DNA of 64,000 bases, from the NCBI RefSeq assembly GCF_018361265.1, contig NZ_JAFLNH010000006.1, forward strand, positions 1 to 64,000, read 5' to 3'. The DNA is from Mycobacterium sp. SM1. Its GTDB lineage: Bacteria; Actinomycetota; Actinomycetes; Mycobacteriales; Mycobacteriaceae. Below are positions 17,830-27,467 of this stretch, in pieces. The position numbers and the translations under genes were made by a program. Each line of letters starts with the position of its first letter. Within the stretch, counting starts at the first letter, position 1. A model generated the notes under the pieces. The model saw only the letters and a list, made by a program, of their open reading frames with translations. It searched no databases and was not told the DNA's origin.

Positions 17830-20041
17830 TGCTACGCGGTCGACTTCGGCAAGATCAACGCGGAGGTTCTGTAGCACCTCGCCGCACAACCTGGTGTCGG
17901 CAAGAACGGAAAGCCCTGCTCGATCTGGTGCACGAGAGCGTTGCGGTTCCGTCAGCGCCCGAAAACGCTGATCGAACCGGAACTCGCGGCGTTGATTTCC
18001 GACGAAATCCAGCGCGGTCAGCATGGTTTTGCCCGGTGTTAACCCAGACCCCGGCCGAGCTGCTGCAGAAAACCGGTGGCGCTTTCGGTGGGCCGCAAAA
18101 ACAAGACGGTGTCCACCTCGGGAATGTCGAGTCCCTCGTTGAACAGGTCAACGGCGAACAGGATGTTGATCTCCCGGTTGCGCAGCGCTTTTAGCGAGGC
18201 GTGGCGTTCGGTGGCCGAGGTGTCCGCCGACACCGCACGCGCCGGCACCCCGGCGGCGTTGAACCGCTCCGCCATGTAGCGGGCATGCTCGATGCTCACG
18301 CAAAACCCCAGGGCACGCATCGCCGCCACGTCGGCCACCTTGTCGCGCAGTTCCTTGAGCACGACGCGGGTGCGCGCGTCGTTGCCGGTGTAGAGGCCGC
18401 TCAGCGCCGCGGGGTCGTAGCTGTCGCGCTGCCACTGCACGTCGGCCAGGTCGACCCCGTCGTGCACACCGAAGTAATGAAACGGGCACAGCAGATGCTG
18501 GTCGAGGGCCTCCCACAGCCGTAGCTCAGCGGCGACTCGCCCGTCGAAGAACTCGCGGACATCGACGCCGTCGCCGCGCTCGGGTGTTGCGGTCAAACCC
18601 AGCAGTTCGACGGGTTGCACATGACCGAGCAGCCGCCGATACGACGCGGCCTCGGCGTGGTGGAACTCATCGACCACCACCACGTCGAAGTGGATGGGGT
18701 CGATGGTGGCAAGCCGTTCGGCCGACAGTGACTGGATGCTGGCGAACACGTGGCGCCAGGTGCTTGGCTGCTCCCTGTCGACCAGCAGTTCCCCGAACGT
18801 CGGCTCGGTCAGCACCTCCTGATACATGCGCCGGGGCCTGCACCAGGATCTCCTTGTGGTGCGCGACGAACAACAGCGTCAAGTCACGACCGTGCACCTC
18901 ACGCACCAGCCGGCGATAATCCAACGCGGCCACCACCGTCTTGCCCGTGCCGGTGGCCGCCACGATCAGGTTGCGGTGCCGATCATGTAGCACCCGCTCG
19001 GCGTCGAGGTCTTCAAGCATCTCGGCCTGAAACGGCTTGGGCTGCACCTTCAGCCCCGACAGCGTGACCGTGAGCCGGTCGCGTCGGCGCCCACCCGCTG
19101 CGACCTCGAGCGCCCCACGCAGCCGCTGCCCGTCGGCCGACGGCCGGTAGGGCTCGAATTCGCGACTCTCCCAACAGGCTTCGAAGGTCGTGCGGAACTT
19201 CTCCAGCAGATGCGGGGTCGACACCCCAGACAGGCGCACATTCCACTCCAGCCCGTCCACCAGCGCCGCATGCGACAGATTGCTCGACCCCACATAGGCG
19301 GTGTGAAAACCGATGTCGCGCTGCAGCAGCCACGTCTTGGCGTGCAACCGGGTGCGCTCGGTTTCGTAATTGATGCGCCCTGCGCGCCGAACTCCTCCAC
19401 CAAGGCATCGAGGGCCCGCGCGTCGGTGGCCCCCAGATAGGTCGTCGTGATGACCCGCAGCGGCACCTTGCGCAACCGCAGCTGGTGCAGCTTTCTTCCA
19501 ACAGCCGCAAGCCCTCCCATTTAACAAAGGCGCACAACAAATCCACGTGATCGGCACTGGCGAGTTCGGCGCGCAGCTCGGCAGCCAGTGTGGGTTCGTA
19601 GTGCGCATTGGTCATCAACGTCGTCTCCGACAACGAGGTGGCCGGCCGCGGCAACCGGGCGACACCGACCCGGTTGGCCGCCCTCACCTCCTCGAGGCGC
19701 TCGATTTTGTCGGGCTCGTCTTGGTGCAACGCCTCAACCATCGCGTCGGGGTCAGGCAGCGCCGCCAAGACCCGGCGCACCACCTCCACGCGGGCCTGCG
19801 GCGTCGCTGCACCCCGAAGCGCGCGCTCGATGACCGGCGTGAGATGCCGCGCGATGGACAGCGGGTGCTCGCCCTCATCAACGAAGCCGATCTCGGGGTG
19901 CAGATCAGGTCGCCCCGCCAACGCGCGGTGCAGCCGTTCGGTCAGCAGTGACTCGTAGAGCCCTTCCTGCACGTCGGCAGGGTAACGGATGGGTACGACA
20001 GGGGCCGAAATGGGACGGTAACGCTTTCGGCGAAGCCGCAC
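17830..20041 (-). pseudogene. PLD nuclease-DEAD/DEAH helicase-DUF3427 protein, frameshifted
   Basis: Remnant of a roughly 1,000-residue protein. From the 5' end: an N-terminal region (VQEGLYESLLTERLHRALAGRPDLHPEIGFVDEG); a PLD-like nuclease with ETERTRLHAKTWLLQRD (HxK) and YVGSSNLSHAAL; a superfamily II helicase with ATGTGKT, VVVVDEFHHAEA (DEFH box) and GLTATPERGDG; the C-terminal helicase domain with NEGLDIPEVDTVLFLRPTES and QQLGRG; then the start of DUF3427 (LTALDFVGNQRREFRFDQRFRALT). The frame changes near 19,495, 19,385, 18,833 (an extra base in a GGGG run) and 18,040. Related proteins act in DNA metabolism and some occur in defence loci. This copy is inactive if the indels are real. Confidence 0.82.
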
Positions 20042-20693
20042 CTCCGGAGGGCCCCTTACTTCTCCGGCGTTGATATTCCGCCACCATCACGAGGCGGGTT
20101 AGGAGTCGGATTTTGTGCCGGCTTCGGCCGACGACCCCCGGTTCGGGGACGACCGCCTTCATTATCGGGCTTGGGGGATTTCGGGGCCGTTAGCGGCGGG
20201 AGCCGATTCTGCACGCTCAGCCGCATCACGACGCGGCAAGTTGCCCACGCCGCCGCCCTTCGGTGGCTGCGGCATTTCGACCGTACCCGTGCTTGGGATG
20301 TATCCCCCCGAGCGGGGTGGCAGCCAAGCATGACGCTTCTGCTTGCGGCTACCTGCTGTCGTCGTCGCTGCTTCCTTCGCGCGCGTCAGGCCGGGATAGC
20401 CCATAATCGGGGCGCATCGCCGAGGTCGTTTCCCTGTATTGCCGGCACTGAAAATGAACACGACGGCGGCACTGTCGGTGAGGCAACAACGGTAGTTGGT
20501 GGCCTGTTGACGTGGTGGTCAAGGTGACGGCGTGAGGCGGGTTGTCGGTGTTCATCGTGACGGACGGAGGCGGGCAGGCGATACCGCGCGCCTGGCGGGT
20601 GGGCCGGGCCGTTGAAGGGGTCAGCTGGCGGGGCGAGAAGGCGACTCCGTCAGAAGCGCTCGGCCGCACCGGTGACGGCGGTAGTATCGGCGC
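20042..20693. other. 650-bp intergenic region upstream of the kinase gene
   Basis: No supportable gene. Two overlapping minus-strand frames (ending at 20056 and 20162) are Pro/Gly/Arg-rich and unrecognised. The kinase promoter should lie in the right part. Confidence 0.45.
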
Positions 20694-22436
20694 ATGCCGT
20701 TGGTGGCCGGCTCGATTTTTGCTGGGTACACCATCCTCCGGCTGCTGGGTTCTGGAGGGATGGGCGAGGTTTACCTCGCGCAGCACCCCCGGTTACGCCG
20801 CCGCGACGCGTTAAAGATTCTTCCCGAGTCGCTCACCGTGGATCGCGAATTCCGGGAGCGGTTCCACCGTGAAGCCGACCTCGTCGCCGAACTGTGGCAC
20901 CCAAATATTGTCGGGGTGCATGATCGGGGCGAGTTCGATGGCCAACTGTGGATTGCGATGGACTACGTCGAGGGCACCGACGCTGGACAGCTGATGAAAG
21001 CCCGGTATCCGGCAGGGATGCCAGCACATGAGGTGTGCGCCATCGTCACCGCGGTGGCCAGGGCGCTCGATTACGCTCACCAGCGGGGATTGTTGCATCG
21101 CGACGTCAAGCCGGCCAACATCTTGCTCACCGCGCCAGAAGACGGCGAACGACGGATCCTGTTGGCCGACTTTGGAGTAGCCCGCCAACTGGCGGACGCC
21201 GGCGGACTGACGGCGACCAATATGGCGGTGGGCACGGTGGCGTACTGCGCACCTGAGCAGTTGATGGGGCTGGAGGTGGATGGGCGCGCGGATCAGTACG
21301 CATTGGCGGCCACCGCGTTTCACCTTCTCACCGGCGCACCGCCGTATCAGCATTCCAACCCGGCGGTTGTGATCAGCCAACACCTCAACGCAGCACCGCC
21401 AAAGCTCGGTGATCGGCGCCCGGAGTTGGCATACCTCGATCCGGTGTTGTCAACAGCGTTGGCCAAAGACCCCGCCGACCGGTTCGGCCGGTGCCGCGAG
21501 TTCGCCAGCAGGCTCAGTGGGCGGGCCGCCGTTGACGCGGACAGTGATCGTCTCACCGAGGCGGGCATCACCGTCGCCGCCCGCACCGCGGGATCCGCGC
21601 AGTCGGTACGACACGGCGCGAAACCACAGTCGACGACCACGAAGTCTCCATTGCGGCCTGAGGAAAGCCCGCCATCGGGCAGTGCGCCGACCGCAGCACA
21701 GAACTCGCGGCGACGGCGCCCGATCCTTGTCGGGGCGGTGATAGTGGTGGTGGTCGCCGCCATTGGTGCCACCCTGTACGTGATCGAGCGGGACAATCAC
21801 GCAACCACCAGCCCGCCAACCAGAACCCTGCCTGCCGCCGTGCTCGACGGCACCTATCGCGTGGAGGTAGACCTTGCAAAGGGGACGGTCAACGGTGCGC
21901 CCAACCCCCAACCCAACACCGGCAACACCGCTTGGTGGGCATTTCGGTCATCGTGCGGACCTATCGGTTGCGTTGCCACCGGGACCGAGCTCGACGTCAA
22001 CAACCATCACGTGGTGTCCAACCCTGGTGACACAGCCGAGTTCCATTTTGTCGATGGTCACTGGCAGCGGACACCCGTTCAGACCCACGTGCAGCTTCCA
22101 CATTGCCTGGGGGCAGACGGGAAAAGTGTCGTCGCGGGCGTGAACACCGCAATGGCTACGTGGTCGTTTAAGCCCCAGCTCGACGGCACGCTTCGCGGCG
22201 GTATGACCGGCACTATTCTGACCAATGAATGCGGTAACCAAGGAGAGGTGATCCAGGCGCCGTTGGTGGCGACACGGATGGGTGATGTGCCGCCTGGTGT
22301 CAGCGTGGCCGATCCGGCGACGGTCACCGCTTCCCCGACGACCAGCACCGCAGCCCCAGTTGTCGGGGGCCGGTGCTCGACGGCACCTATCGCGTGGACT
22401 ATGAATTCACAAAGCAGACGGAAAACGGCGCCCTAA
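20694..22436 (+). CDS. Membrane Ser/Thr protein kinase (PknF/PknJ-like), frameshifted near its 3' end
   Basis: Receptor-type Hanks kinase. The kinase domain (about 10-275) has the P-loop LGSGGMGEVY, catalytic Lys in DALKIL (K41), HRDVKPANILL with Asp137, DFG near 159, an activation loop with Thr residues (GGLTATNMAVGT) and APEQL. A charged, low-complexity juxtamembrane stretch of about 70 residues follows, then one transmembrane helix (PILVGAVIVVVVAAIGATLYVI, about 346-367) and an extracellular sensor domain (LDGTYRVEVDLAKGTVNG to ECGNQGEVIQAPLVATRMGDVPPGV) with Cys pairs. The last 25 residues are read in the wrong frame: at about 22,365 a single-base indel separates this frame from a second copy of the sensor domain. 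Family members phosphorylate transport and envelope proteins; the ligand is unknown. Confidence 0.9.
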   Translation: MPLVAGSIFAGYTILRLLGSGGMGEVYLAQHPRLRRRDALKILPESLTVDREFRERFHREADLVAELWHPNIVGVHDRGEFDGQLWIAMDYVEGTDAGQLMKARYPAGMPAHEVCAIVTAVARALDYAHQRGLLHRDVKPANILLTAPEDGERRILLADFGVARQLADAGGLTATNMAVGTVAYCAPEQLMGLEVDGRADQYALAATAFHLLTGAPPYQHSNPAVVISQHLNAAPPKLGDRRPELAYLDPVLSTALAKDPADRFGRCREFASRLSGRAAVDADSDRLTEAGITVAARTAGSAQSVRHGAKPQSTTTKSPLRPEESPPSGSAPTAAQNSRRRRPILVGAVIVVVVAAIGATLYVIERDNHATTSPPTRTLPAAVLDGTYRVEVDLAKGTVNGAPNPQPNTGNTAWWAFRSSCGPIGCVATGTELDVNNHHVVSNPGDTAEFHFVDGHWQRTPVQTHVQLPHCLGADGKSVVAGVNTAMATWSFKPQLDGTLRGGMTGTILTNECGNQGEVIQAPLVATRMGDVPPGVSVADPATVTASPTTSTAAPVVGGRCSTAPIAWTMNSQSRRKTAP

Positions 22437-22876
22437 TAGACGGTTCCGCTGGGGACGAGACACACTGGTGGGCCTTTCGTTCCCTGTGCACATCGGCTGG
22501 ATGCGTTGCCACTGGGGCCGTACTGGCCGACGAAAACCACCAAGAGCCCACGGGTGGCGTAGTTGTGCTCCGTTTCGCCAATGGTCACTGGCAGGACACG
22601 CCGTATCTCCAGTCAGGGGACCAATGCCCCGGTGAAACAAACGGAACAGTCACCGAGACCGACACGGTCAGTTGGTCTTTGGAGCCACAGCCCGACGGCA
22701 CGCTTCGAGGCGTTGCGACGCTCACCGCTCTAACCAATGAATGCGGCAACCAAGGAGACGTGTGGCGGACACCTCTTGTGGTGACCCGTCAGGGCGATGT
22801 GCCGCCCAGTGTCGTCCTAGCTGATCCAGCGTTGTTCCTGGCCCCGCCTGTGCGAGCCACTGACGGCCCTCGCTGA
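22373..22876 (+). pseudogene. Second extracellular sensor domain of the kinase, out of frame
   Basis: Encodes LDGTYRVDYEFTKQTENG, HWWAFRSLCTSAGCVATG, FANGHWQDTPY and ECGNQGDVWRTPLVVTRQGDVPPS. This is clearly a tandem duplicate of the sensor domain ending the preceding gene. There is no start signal, signal peptide or membrane segment of its own, and it begins exactly where the kinase frame shifts. It was therefore probably the C-terminal domain of one kinase with two sensor repeats. Confidence 0.8.
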
Positions 22877-23556
22877 ACCTGCTCCACGAACTCCGACGAA
22901 CCGACGACGGCGGTCCATCCACGACCCGCCGATACCCGGCTTGAAGTGCGAAACGCATCGATATCGTTCGACCTGGTTATGTGTGACAATGGTCAGGTTG
23001 TGGTCCAAAGTGCCGCTCTACAGGACTCGGCGGACATGACGGCCGCGGCGCGGGTGACGGCCTACAGCCGTATCGCACTCGCTACCGGTAGCAGACTGTT
23101 CGGAATCTGCTCTGTACCAGCCGATCTCCTCCTCCTACCACCGCGACTGTGAAAACCCCCCGGGCACCGGTCGTGTTCACTGTGCCGTCGCATACGACCG
23201 CACTTCTCACCCTCGGCCACGTATCGCTCCTAGGAGCATCGGTTTCTGGTCACCACAGCGTTCGTCGAGCCCGAGTCGGGTTCCGCATCGGACCGCGCTG
23301 ACGTGCTCAAGCATTCCCAGGGGCTTGGCCGCCGCCACGCAACCCCGAGCGCAGCCAGATCTCATCAAGCAAAAGTTGGCCGCGGATCGCCGCCAACCGT
23401 TTGCGGCAGAGTCGAATCCGTTGCCGCCGTCGGGAAACAACGGCATGGGTGGCGCCGGTGGTGACATCCCCGCCGGGCACGCGACGGCGATCGGGTACCC
23501 GGTCAAATGGCGTGCGCTTACGGTGAACGGCGTCCGCGGGATCTCGCGGAAGCTTT
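22877..23556. other. 680-bp intergenic region, no gene seen
   Basis: Lies between the kinase and the convergent DUF732 gene. Open frames here are GC-driven shadows with Arg/Pro-rich composition. No RNA gene or repeat was recognised. Confidence 0.45.
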
Positions 23557-24297
23557 TCAGTAGCACGTGGGGTAAGCCACCTGCGCGCTGGCGTCCAGCA
23601 TGAGCGCGTCGGGGCCGATCAGGTTCGCCATCTCGCGGTCGGCCTCCCCGACGCTTTCGCCTTGCTGCAGGAGTCGGCAATAGTGGTGGCCCCACTCGAT
23701 TACCTGCGCGGGATTGACGAAGGTATAGCCGAACGGCTCCAAACTTTCCAAGAACTCCTGGTCCTCTGCCGGTGTGAACCCACCCGGCCCGGGCGCCGGG
23801 ATGGTGCGCGCCGGCGGTCGAGGTTGCGTAGGCCGCGGCGCCCTCGGTGCCGGCACTACTGCGGGTGCCGCCTGCGCGGGTGCCGGCACTACTGCGGGTG
23901 CTGCCTGCGCGGGCGGCAGCACTGCTGGGGGTGCTGTCTGCGCGGGCGGTGGCGCCGCCTTCCGTGGTGCGGCGGCTTGCGACGGTGGCGCGGCGGCTTG
24001 CGACGGTGGCGCGGCCCTCGGGATCGGTGCCTGAACAGGGCCGGGCGCAAGTGTGTAGTGGCTGCCGGGCTGCGGCGGGGGTATCAGCACCAGCATCCCG
24101 GCGATGGCAGCCGCGGCGATGGCCACGGCCGCGATGGCAGCGGCGATGAGCAGGTAGGCGGCCCTGACGGGCCAGCTATCCTCCTGCCATGGTGTGTCAT
24201 CGTCTGGGTAAGGTTCCTCACCCCAGGCGTAGGCAACGCCTGTGGGTGCCCGGTCTAGCGCCGCTGTCGCGCCGACAACGGTCCTGTCGTCGCTCAT
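23557..24297 (-). CDS. Membrane-anchored DUF732 protein with Ala/Pro-rich linker
   Basis: Protein of 246 residues. It has a short cytoplasmic acidic N-terminus (YAWGEEPYPDDDTPWQEDSW), one transmembrane helix (about 45-72, AAYLLIAAAIAAVAIAAAAIAGMLVLI), a long Ala/Pro linker with PAQAAP and PPSQAAA repeats (about 85-165) spanning the cell wall, and a C-terminal DUF732 domain (DQEFLESLEPFGYTFVNPAQVIEWGHHYCRLLQQGES ... YPTCY) with two Cys that could form the usual disulfide. DUF732 proteins are secreted or surface proteins of mycobacteria of unknown function. The linker repeats are prone to length change. Confidence 0.85.
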   Translation of the reverse strand: MSDDRTVVGATAALDRAPTGVAYAWGEEPYPDDDTPWQEDSWPVRAAYLLIAAAIAAVAIAAAAIAGMLVLIPPPQPGSHYTLAPGPVQAPIPRAAPPSQAAAPPSQAAAPRKAAPPPAQTAPPAVLPPAQAAPAVVPAPAQAAPAVVPAPRAPRPTQPRPPARTIPAPGPGGFTPAEDQEFLESLEPFGYTFVNPAQVIEWGHHYCRLLQQGESVGEADREMANLIGPDALMLDASAQVAYPTCY

Positions 24298-24340
24298 GGC
24301 TCTAGTGTGCTCCCGGTGTCCGACATTTAGCCTCGGTGTG

Positions 24341-24414
24341 AGTCCACGGGCAGGTCCGAGGGTCCGACTGGGACATTTGGTGATCCCTGAGATTTGAGCG
24401 GCCTCCCGTGGACT
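24341..24414. repeat. Perfect 10-bp inverted repeat upstream of an IS110 gene
   Basis: AGTCCACGGG at 24341-24350 and its complement CCCGTGGACT at 24405-24414, 54 bp apart. It lies in the non-coding DNA 5' of an IS110 recombinase, with a smaller GTTC...GAAC hairpin nearby. This is consistent with a folded transcript such as an IS110 bridge RNA, but the role is inference. Confidence 0.5.
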
Positions 24415-24557
24415 TTGGTGTCTGGTCGTGCGGTGTTCTTGTTCGGGAACTTGGAGCCAGCCCGTGGTGTGGACTCCTGCTTAGAGAATGTCTGGACCGT
24501 GGCCGTGGCGCTCAGTCACGTGGTGATCTGGAAGAGCTTGTGGCAGGAGGGTTTGCA

Positions 24558-25958
24558 GTGGCATTGACGTTGGGGATCGACGTCGCGGTCCGGGCGGCGC
24601 ATCAGGCGACGCTGGCCCGTGACGGCAAGACGGTGTGGCGGGGCCGTAAGTTCTTGACCCGCCCCGACGAGCTGGAGCGGGTGTGGGCCGATGTGGGTGC
24701 CGAGGATCCAGGCGAGCTGACGGTGGTGCTCGAGCCCACCAGAAACGCCTGGATTGTGGTGGCGGAGTGGTTTCGCCGGCGCGGCGCGAAGGTGGTGATG
24801 GTGCCGACGACTCAGTCAGCGGACCTGCGCAAGTACTACTCCAAGCACGCCAAGAACGACCGGATCGACTCAGAGCTGTTGGCCCGGCTGCCGCTGCTGC
24901 GCCCTGAAGGATTGCGTCCCTACACCGGGCAAGGCCCAGCTGATCCGTTGCGGCGGCTCACCAAGCAGCGTTCCACGATGGTCAAGCGCCGCACCGCGGT
25001 CTATGCCCGCCTCGACTCCCTCATCGAGCTGCTGGGACCGTCCTGGTATGCGGTGCTCGGGTCGAACTACGGCAACGCCGCGCTGCAGTTTCTGGCGCAC
25101 TACGCCAATCCCCACGCAGTGATCCGGCTCGGCCAGGCCAGGCTGGCCAGGTTTCTCGCCACGCGGTCCCGTGGCGCCTGGCGTGACGAGCATGCCGCCG
25201 GCCTGATCGTCGCGGCCAAAGAAACCCTCGCCCTGTGGAATGTCGACGGCACCGATGGGATGAGCTTCGCCGAACTGGCCGCCGACATCGCCCACGAGGC
25301 CGAACAAGCGCTGTTTTTGACCCGTCAGATCAAAGAGATCGACGAACGGATCGCAAACCTCTACGCCCAGGCCGACCCGCAGGGGATTGTCGCGTCCGCG
25401 CCCGGCCTCGGAGCCACCATCAGCGCGGTCATCGCCGGCCGGATCGGTGATCCGCACCGGTTCACCTCGCTCGCGGCGATCCGCGCCTACACCGGACTGG
25501 TCCCGAAAGTCAGCCAATCGGGGGTGGTCAAGACCGAGTCGTCGATCACCAAGGCCGGCGACCCGCTGCTACGCGAAATGCTTTGCACCGCAGCCGATCA
25601 GGCGCGCAAAGTCGATCCCCAATTTGCCGCGAAGTACCACCGTCTAATGGCCGGGGACCGCCACCATGACTCGGCGATCTGCCACCTGGCCACCATGCTG
25701 ATCACCCGCATCGCCACCTGCATGCGCAACGGGCAGCCCTACCAACTGCGCGACGTCGATGGCACCGCGATCACCGAATCGGAAGGCCGAGCCATCGTCA
25801 AAGAGCGCTACCAACTCGATCCCCGCCGCCGCGACCACGTCCGCCACAAACTCATGCGCCAGCGCCGCAAAAAGGCGGGCCAGGAGTCACAGGAGTCGCC
25901 ACGCGCTCTAACATCCCAGCCCGCTAAACGCAAGCCTACGAACCCCCAAGTGGCTTGA
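24558..25958 (+). CDS. IS110-family transposase
   Basis: Recombinase of about 466 residues. The start is GTG 24558, chosen because GGAGG lies 7 bp upstream and family homology begins at LTLGIDVAVRAAHQATL. The DEDD domain shows D in GIDVAV, E in VVLEPTRNAW and D pairs in HAKNDRIDSELLARLPLL. The C-terminal half has APGLGATISAVIAGRIGDPHRFTSLAAIRAYTGLVP (HhH-like), then SGVVKTESSITKAGDPLLREML with the conserved serine region and CHLATMLITRIATCMRNGQPYQLRD. No lesion is visible. It is only distantly related to the IS110 copy at the left end of the window. Confidence 0.92.
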   Translation: MALTLGIDVAVRAAHQATLARDGKTVWRGRKFLTRPDELERVWADVGAEDPGELTVVLEPTRNAWIVVAEWFRRRGAKVVMVPTTQSADLRKYYSKHAKNDRIDSELLARLPLLRPEGLRPYTGQGPADPLRRLTKQRSTMVKRRTAVYARLDSLIELLGPSWYAVLGSNYGNAALQFLAHYANPHAVIRLGQARLARFLATRSRGAWRDEHAAGLIVAAKETLALWNVDGTDGMSFAELAADIAHEAEQALFLTRQIKEIDERIANLYAQADPQGIVASAPGLGATISAVIAGRIGDPHRFTSLAAIRAYTGLVPKVSQSGVVKTESSITKAGDPLLREMLCTAADQARKVDPQFAAKYHRLMAGDRHHDSAICHLATMLITRIATCMRNGQPYQLRDVDGTAITESEGRAIVKERYQLDPRRRDHVRHKLMRQRRKKAGQESQESPRALTSQPAKRKPTNPQVA

Positions 25959-26066
25959 CTTCAGTTAGGAACTCAAGCCGGTCTTCTCGGGCGCGCGCGA
26001 TGCGTCGAAGGCTCGGTCGCGCGTGAGCCGCGGCGGCGTTGAACGCCGACGACGGCCCGGCCGCAA

Positions 26067-27215
26067 TCACGTCCCAAACCGCGTGGGCGACTCTGGGCGT
26101 ATCGGGTGTATCACCGCGCGCCGGGCGGAGCCTCGCTGTCGAGGGAAGGCCACACGGGGCCCGGCGCACGTGACGCTACGGGCAATGACGGTCGACAGAT
26201 GGGTTCTCGGGCGGGGTGGCGGCACGCCCTCGGACCATGGTGGACCGCGTGGCGTCCTCGATGAGGAACCGACAACGTCGATTCCTCGGCCCGACCTCGG
26301 CGAGGTGATCAGCTCCCGGGATCGGTGGGCCCCAGCTTCATGTGGTATTCGACTGCGGCAGAGGTGTTTTCGTCGGCTCTGGATTCGCCGCTTCACGAAT
26401 CGGGCCAGTGCTAATGTTCCGGCGACTGCTATGGCGAATCCCACCACGACCATCCAGCCGAAGCCGTCGCGGGTGCGGTCACCGAGCCATCCCACCCCGA
26501 CGAGCGCAGGCCCAATCGTTTCCCCGACCACCATTCCGGCGACGGCCGTGGTCACCGATCCGCGGCCCAGCGCAGACGTCAGCAACAGATACCCGGCGGC
26601 CCCGCCCAGGGCCACCGCGTACAGGGCCGGGTTGGTGTAGAACGTGGCTCTGGTGGGATCGGTCACATCGATCAGGCGCACGCCGACCTCCACGGCACCA
26701 AAGCCGCCACCGGCCCCTAAGCCCAGAACGAGGGCCCGCCAGCGGCCGCCCAACCGTCCTGCCGCCGCACCGGCAACGAGTATCGCGGCGACCAAACCCA
26801 CCAGGGCCCAGCCCAGTCCAGCCGGGCCGCGCCGGGATCCCTCCGGGCCGGCAGCGAGCCCGAGCATCGCAAGGCCCACACAGACCACGCCCACAGCGGT
26901 CCGCTCCGCCGGCGCCAGCCGCGCCGAGAGCAGCCATGCGGCCCCGACGGCGGTCACCGCGAGTGAGGCGGCTAACGCCGCGGCGACGACGTAGATCGGT
27001 ACTAAGCGCAGCGCCACCACTTGGAGCAGAAAGCCGCCGGCGTCAAGACCAAGCCCCGCGAGATAGCGCCAGTGCCGCACCGCGCGCAACAGCAACATTG
27101 CGTCGACACCCGAGCCGCTGCCGGCTGTTACCGATCGCGTCGCGGCGGCCTGCAACACCGACGCCGTGCCATAACACACTGAGCAGCCCAGCGCCAGCAG
27201 CAACCCGATCAGCAC
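26067..27215 (-). CDS. DMT-type multi-pass transporter with atypical C-terminal tail
   Basis: Integral membrane protein of 382 residues. The first 285 form about nine to ten hydrophobic helices of the EamA/NIPA-like DMT superfamily (MLIGLLLALGCSVCYGTASVLQAAATRS; AVVSLIP-like LRLVPIYVVAAALAASLAV; VVVGFAIAVAGTLALARF). Substrate unknown. The last ~95 residues after VKRRIQSRRKH are hydrophilic, Arg/Pro-rich and unlike any transporter tail. An IS110 element lies just downstream, so the original stop may have been replaced. The gene points the same way as fumC, 250 bp downstream of it. Confidence 0.75.
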   Translation of the reverse strand: MLIGLLLALGCSVCYGTASVLQAAATRSVTAGSGSGVDAMLLLRAVRHWRYLAGLGLDAGGFLLQVVALRLVPIYVVAAALAASLAVTAVGAAWLLSARLAPAERTAVGVVCVGLAMLGLAAGPEGSRRGPAGLGWALVGLVAAILVAGAAAGRLGGRWRALVLGLGAGGGFGAVEVGVRLIDVTDPTRATFYTNPALYAVALGGAAGYLLLTSALGRGSVTTAVAGMVVGETIGPALVGVGWLGDRTRDGFGWMVVVGFAIAVAGTLALARFVKRRIQSRRKHLCRSRIPHEAGAHRSRELITSPRSGRGIDVVGSSSRTPRGPPWSEGVPPPRPRTHLSTVIARSVTCAGPRVAFPRQRGSARRAVIHPIRPESPTRFGT

Positions 27216-27467
27216 ACACCGACCATACGAGACGGACCAGTCGGCTATCCAGCGGAAAGTGGAAGCCCTTGTTGCGCAGGGCGATTGCGACGTTGACCAC
27301 GCAATCGCGCGGCGCGCGGTCCTGGGCAGCGAGCTGTTGGGGCTCCGACACGCGCCCTGCCCCGAACGCCACGAGGTTGTGGGGCCCAGCGCAACGCCAT
27401 GCCGAGAACCGCCAGGAGCCGATCGATCGCTCGGCCTCTACGAGAGCGGCAACCTCGCCGACTTGGC

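Noticed and set aside
23207..23695. 162-codon minus-strand frame
   Set aside because: Arg/Pro-rich composition without domain features, overlapping the DUF732 gene end. Most likely a GC-driven shadow.
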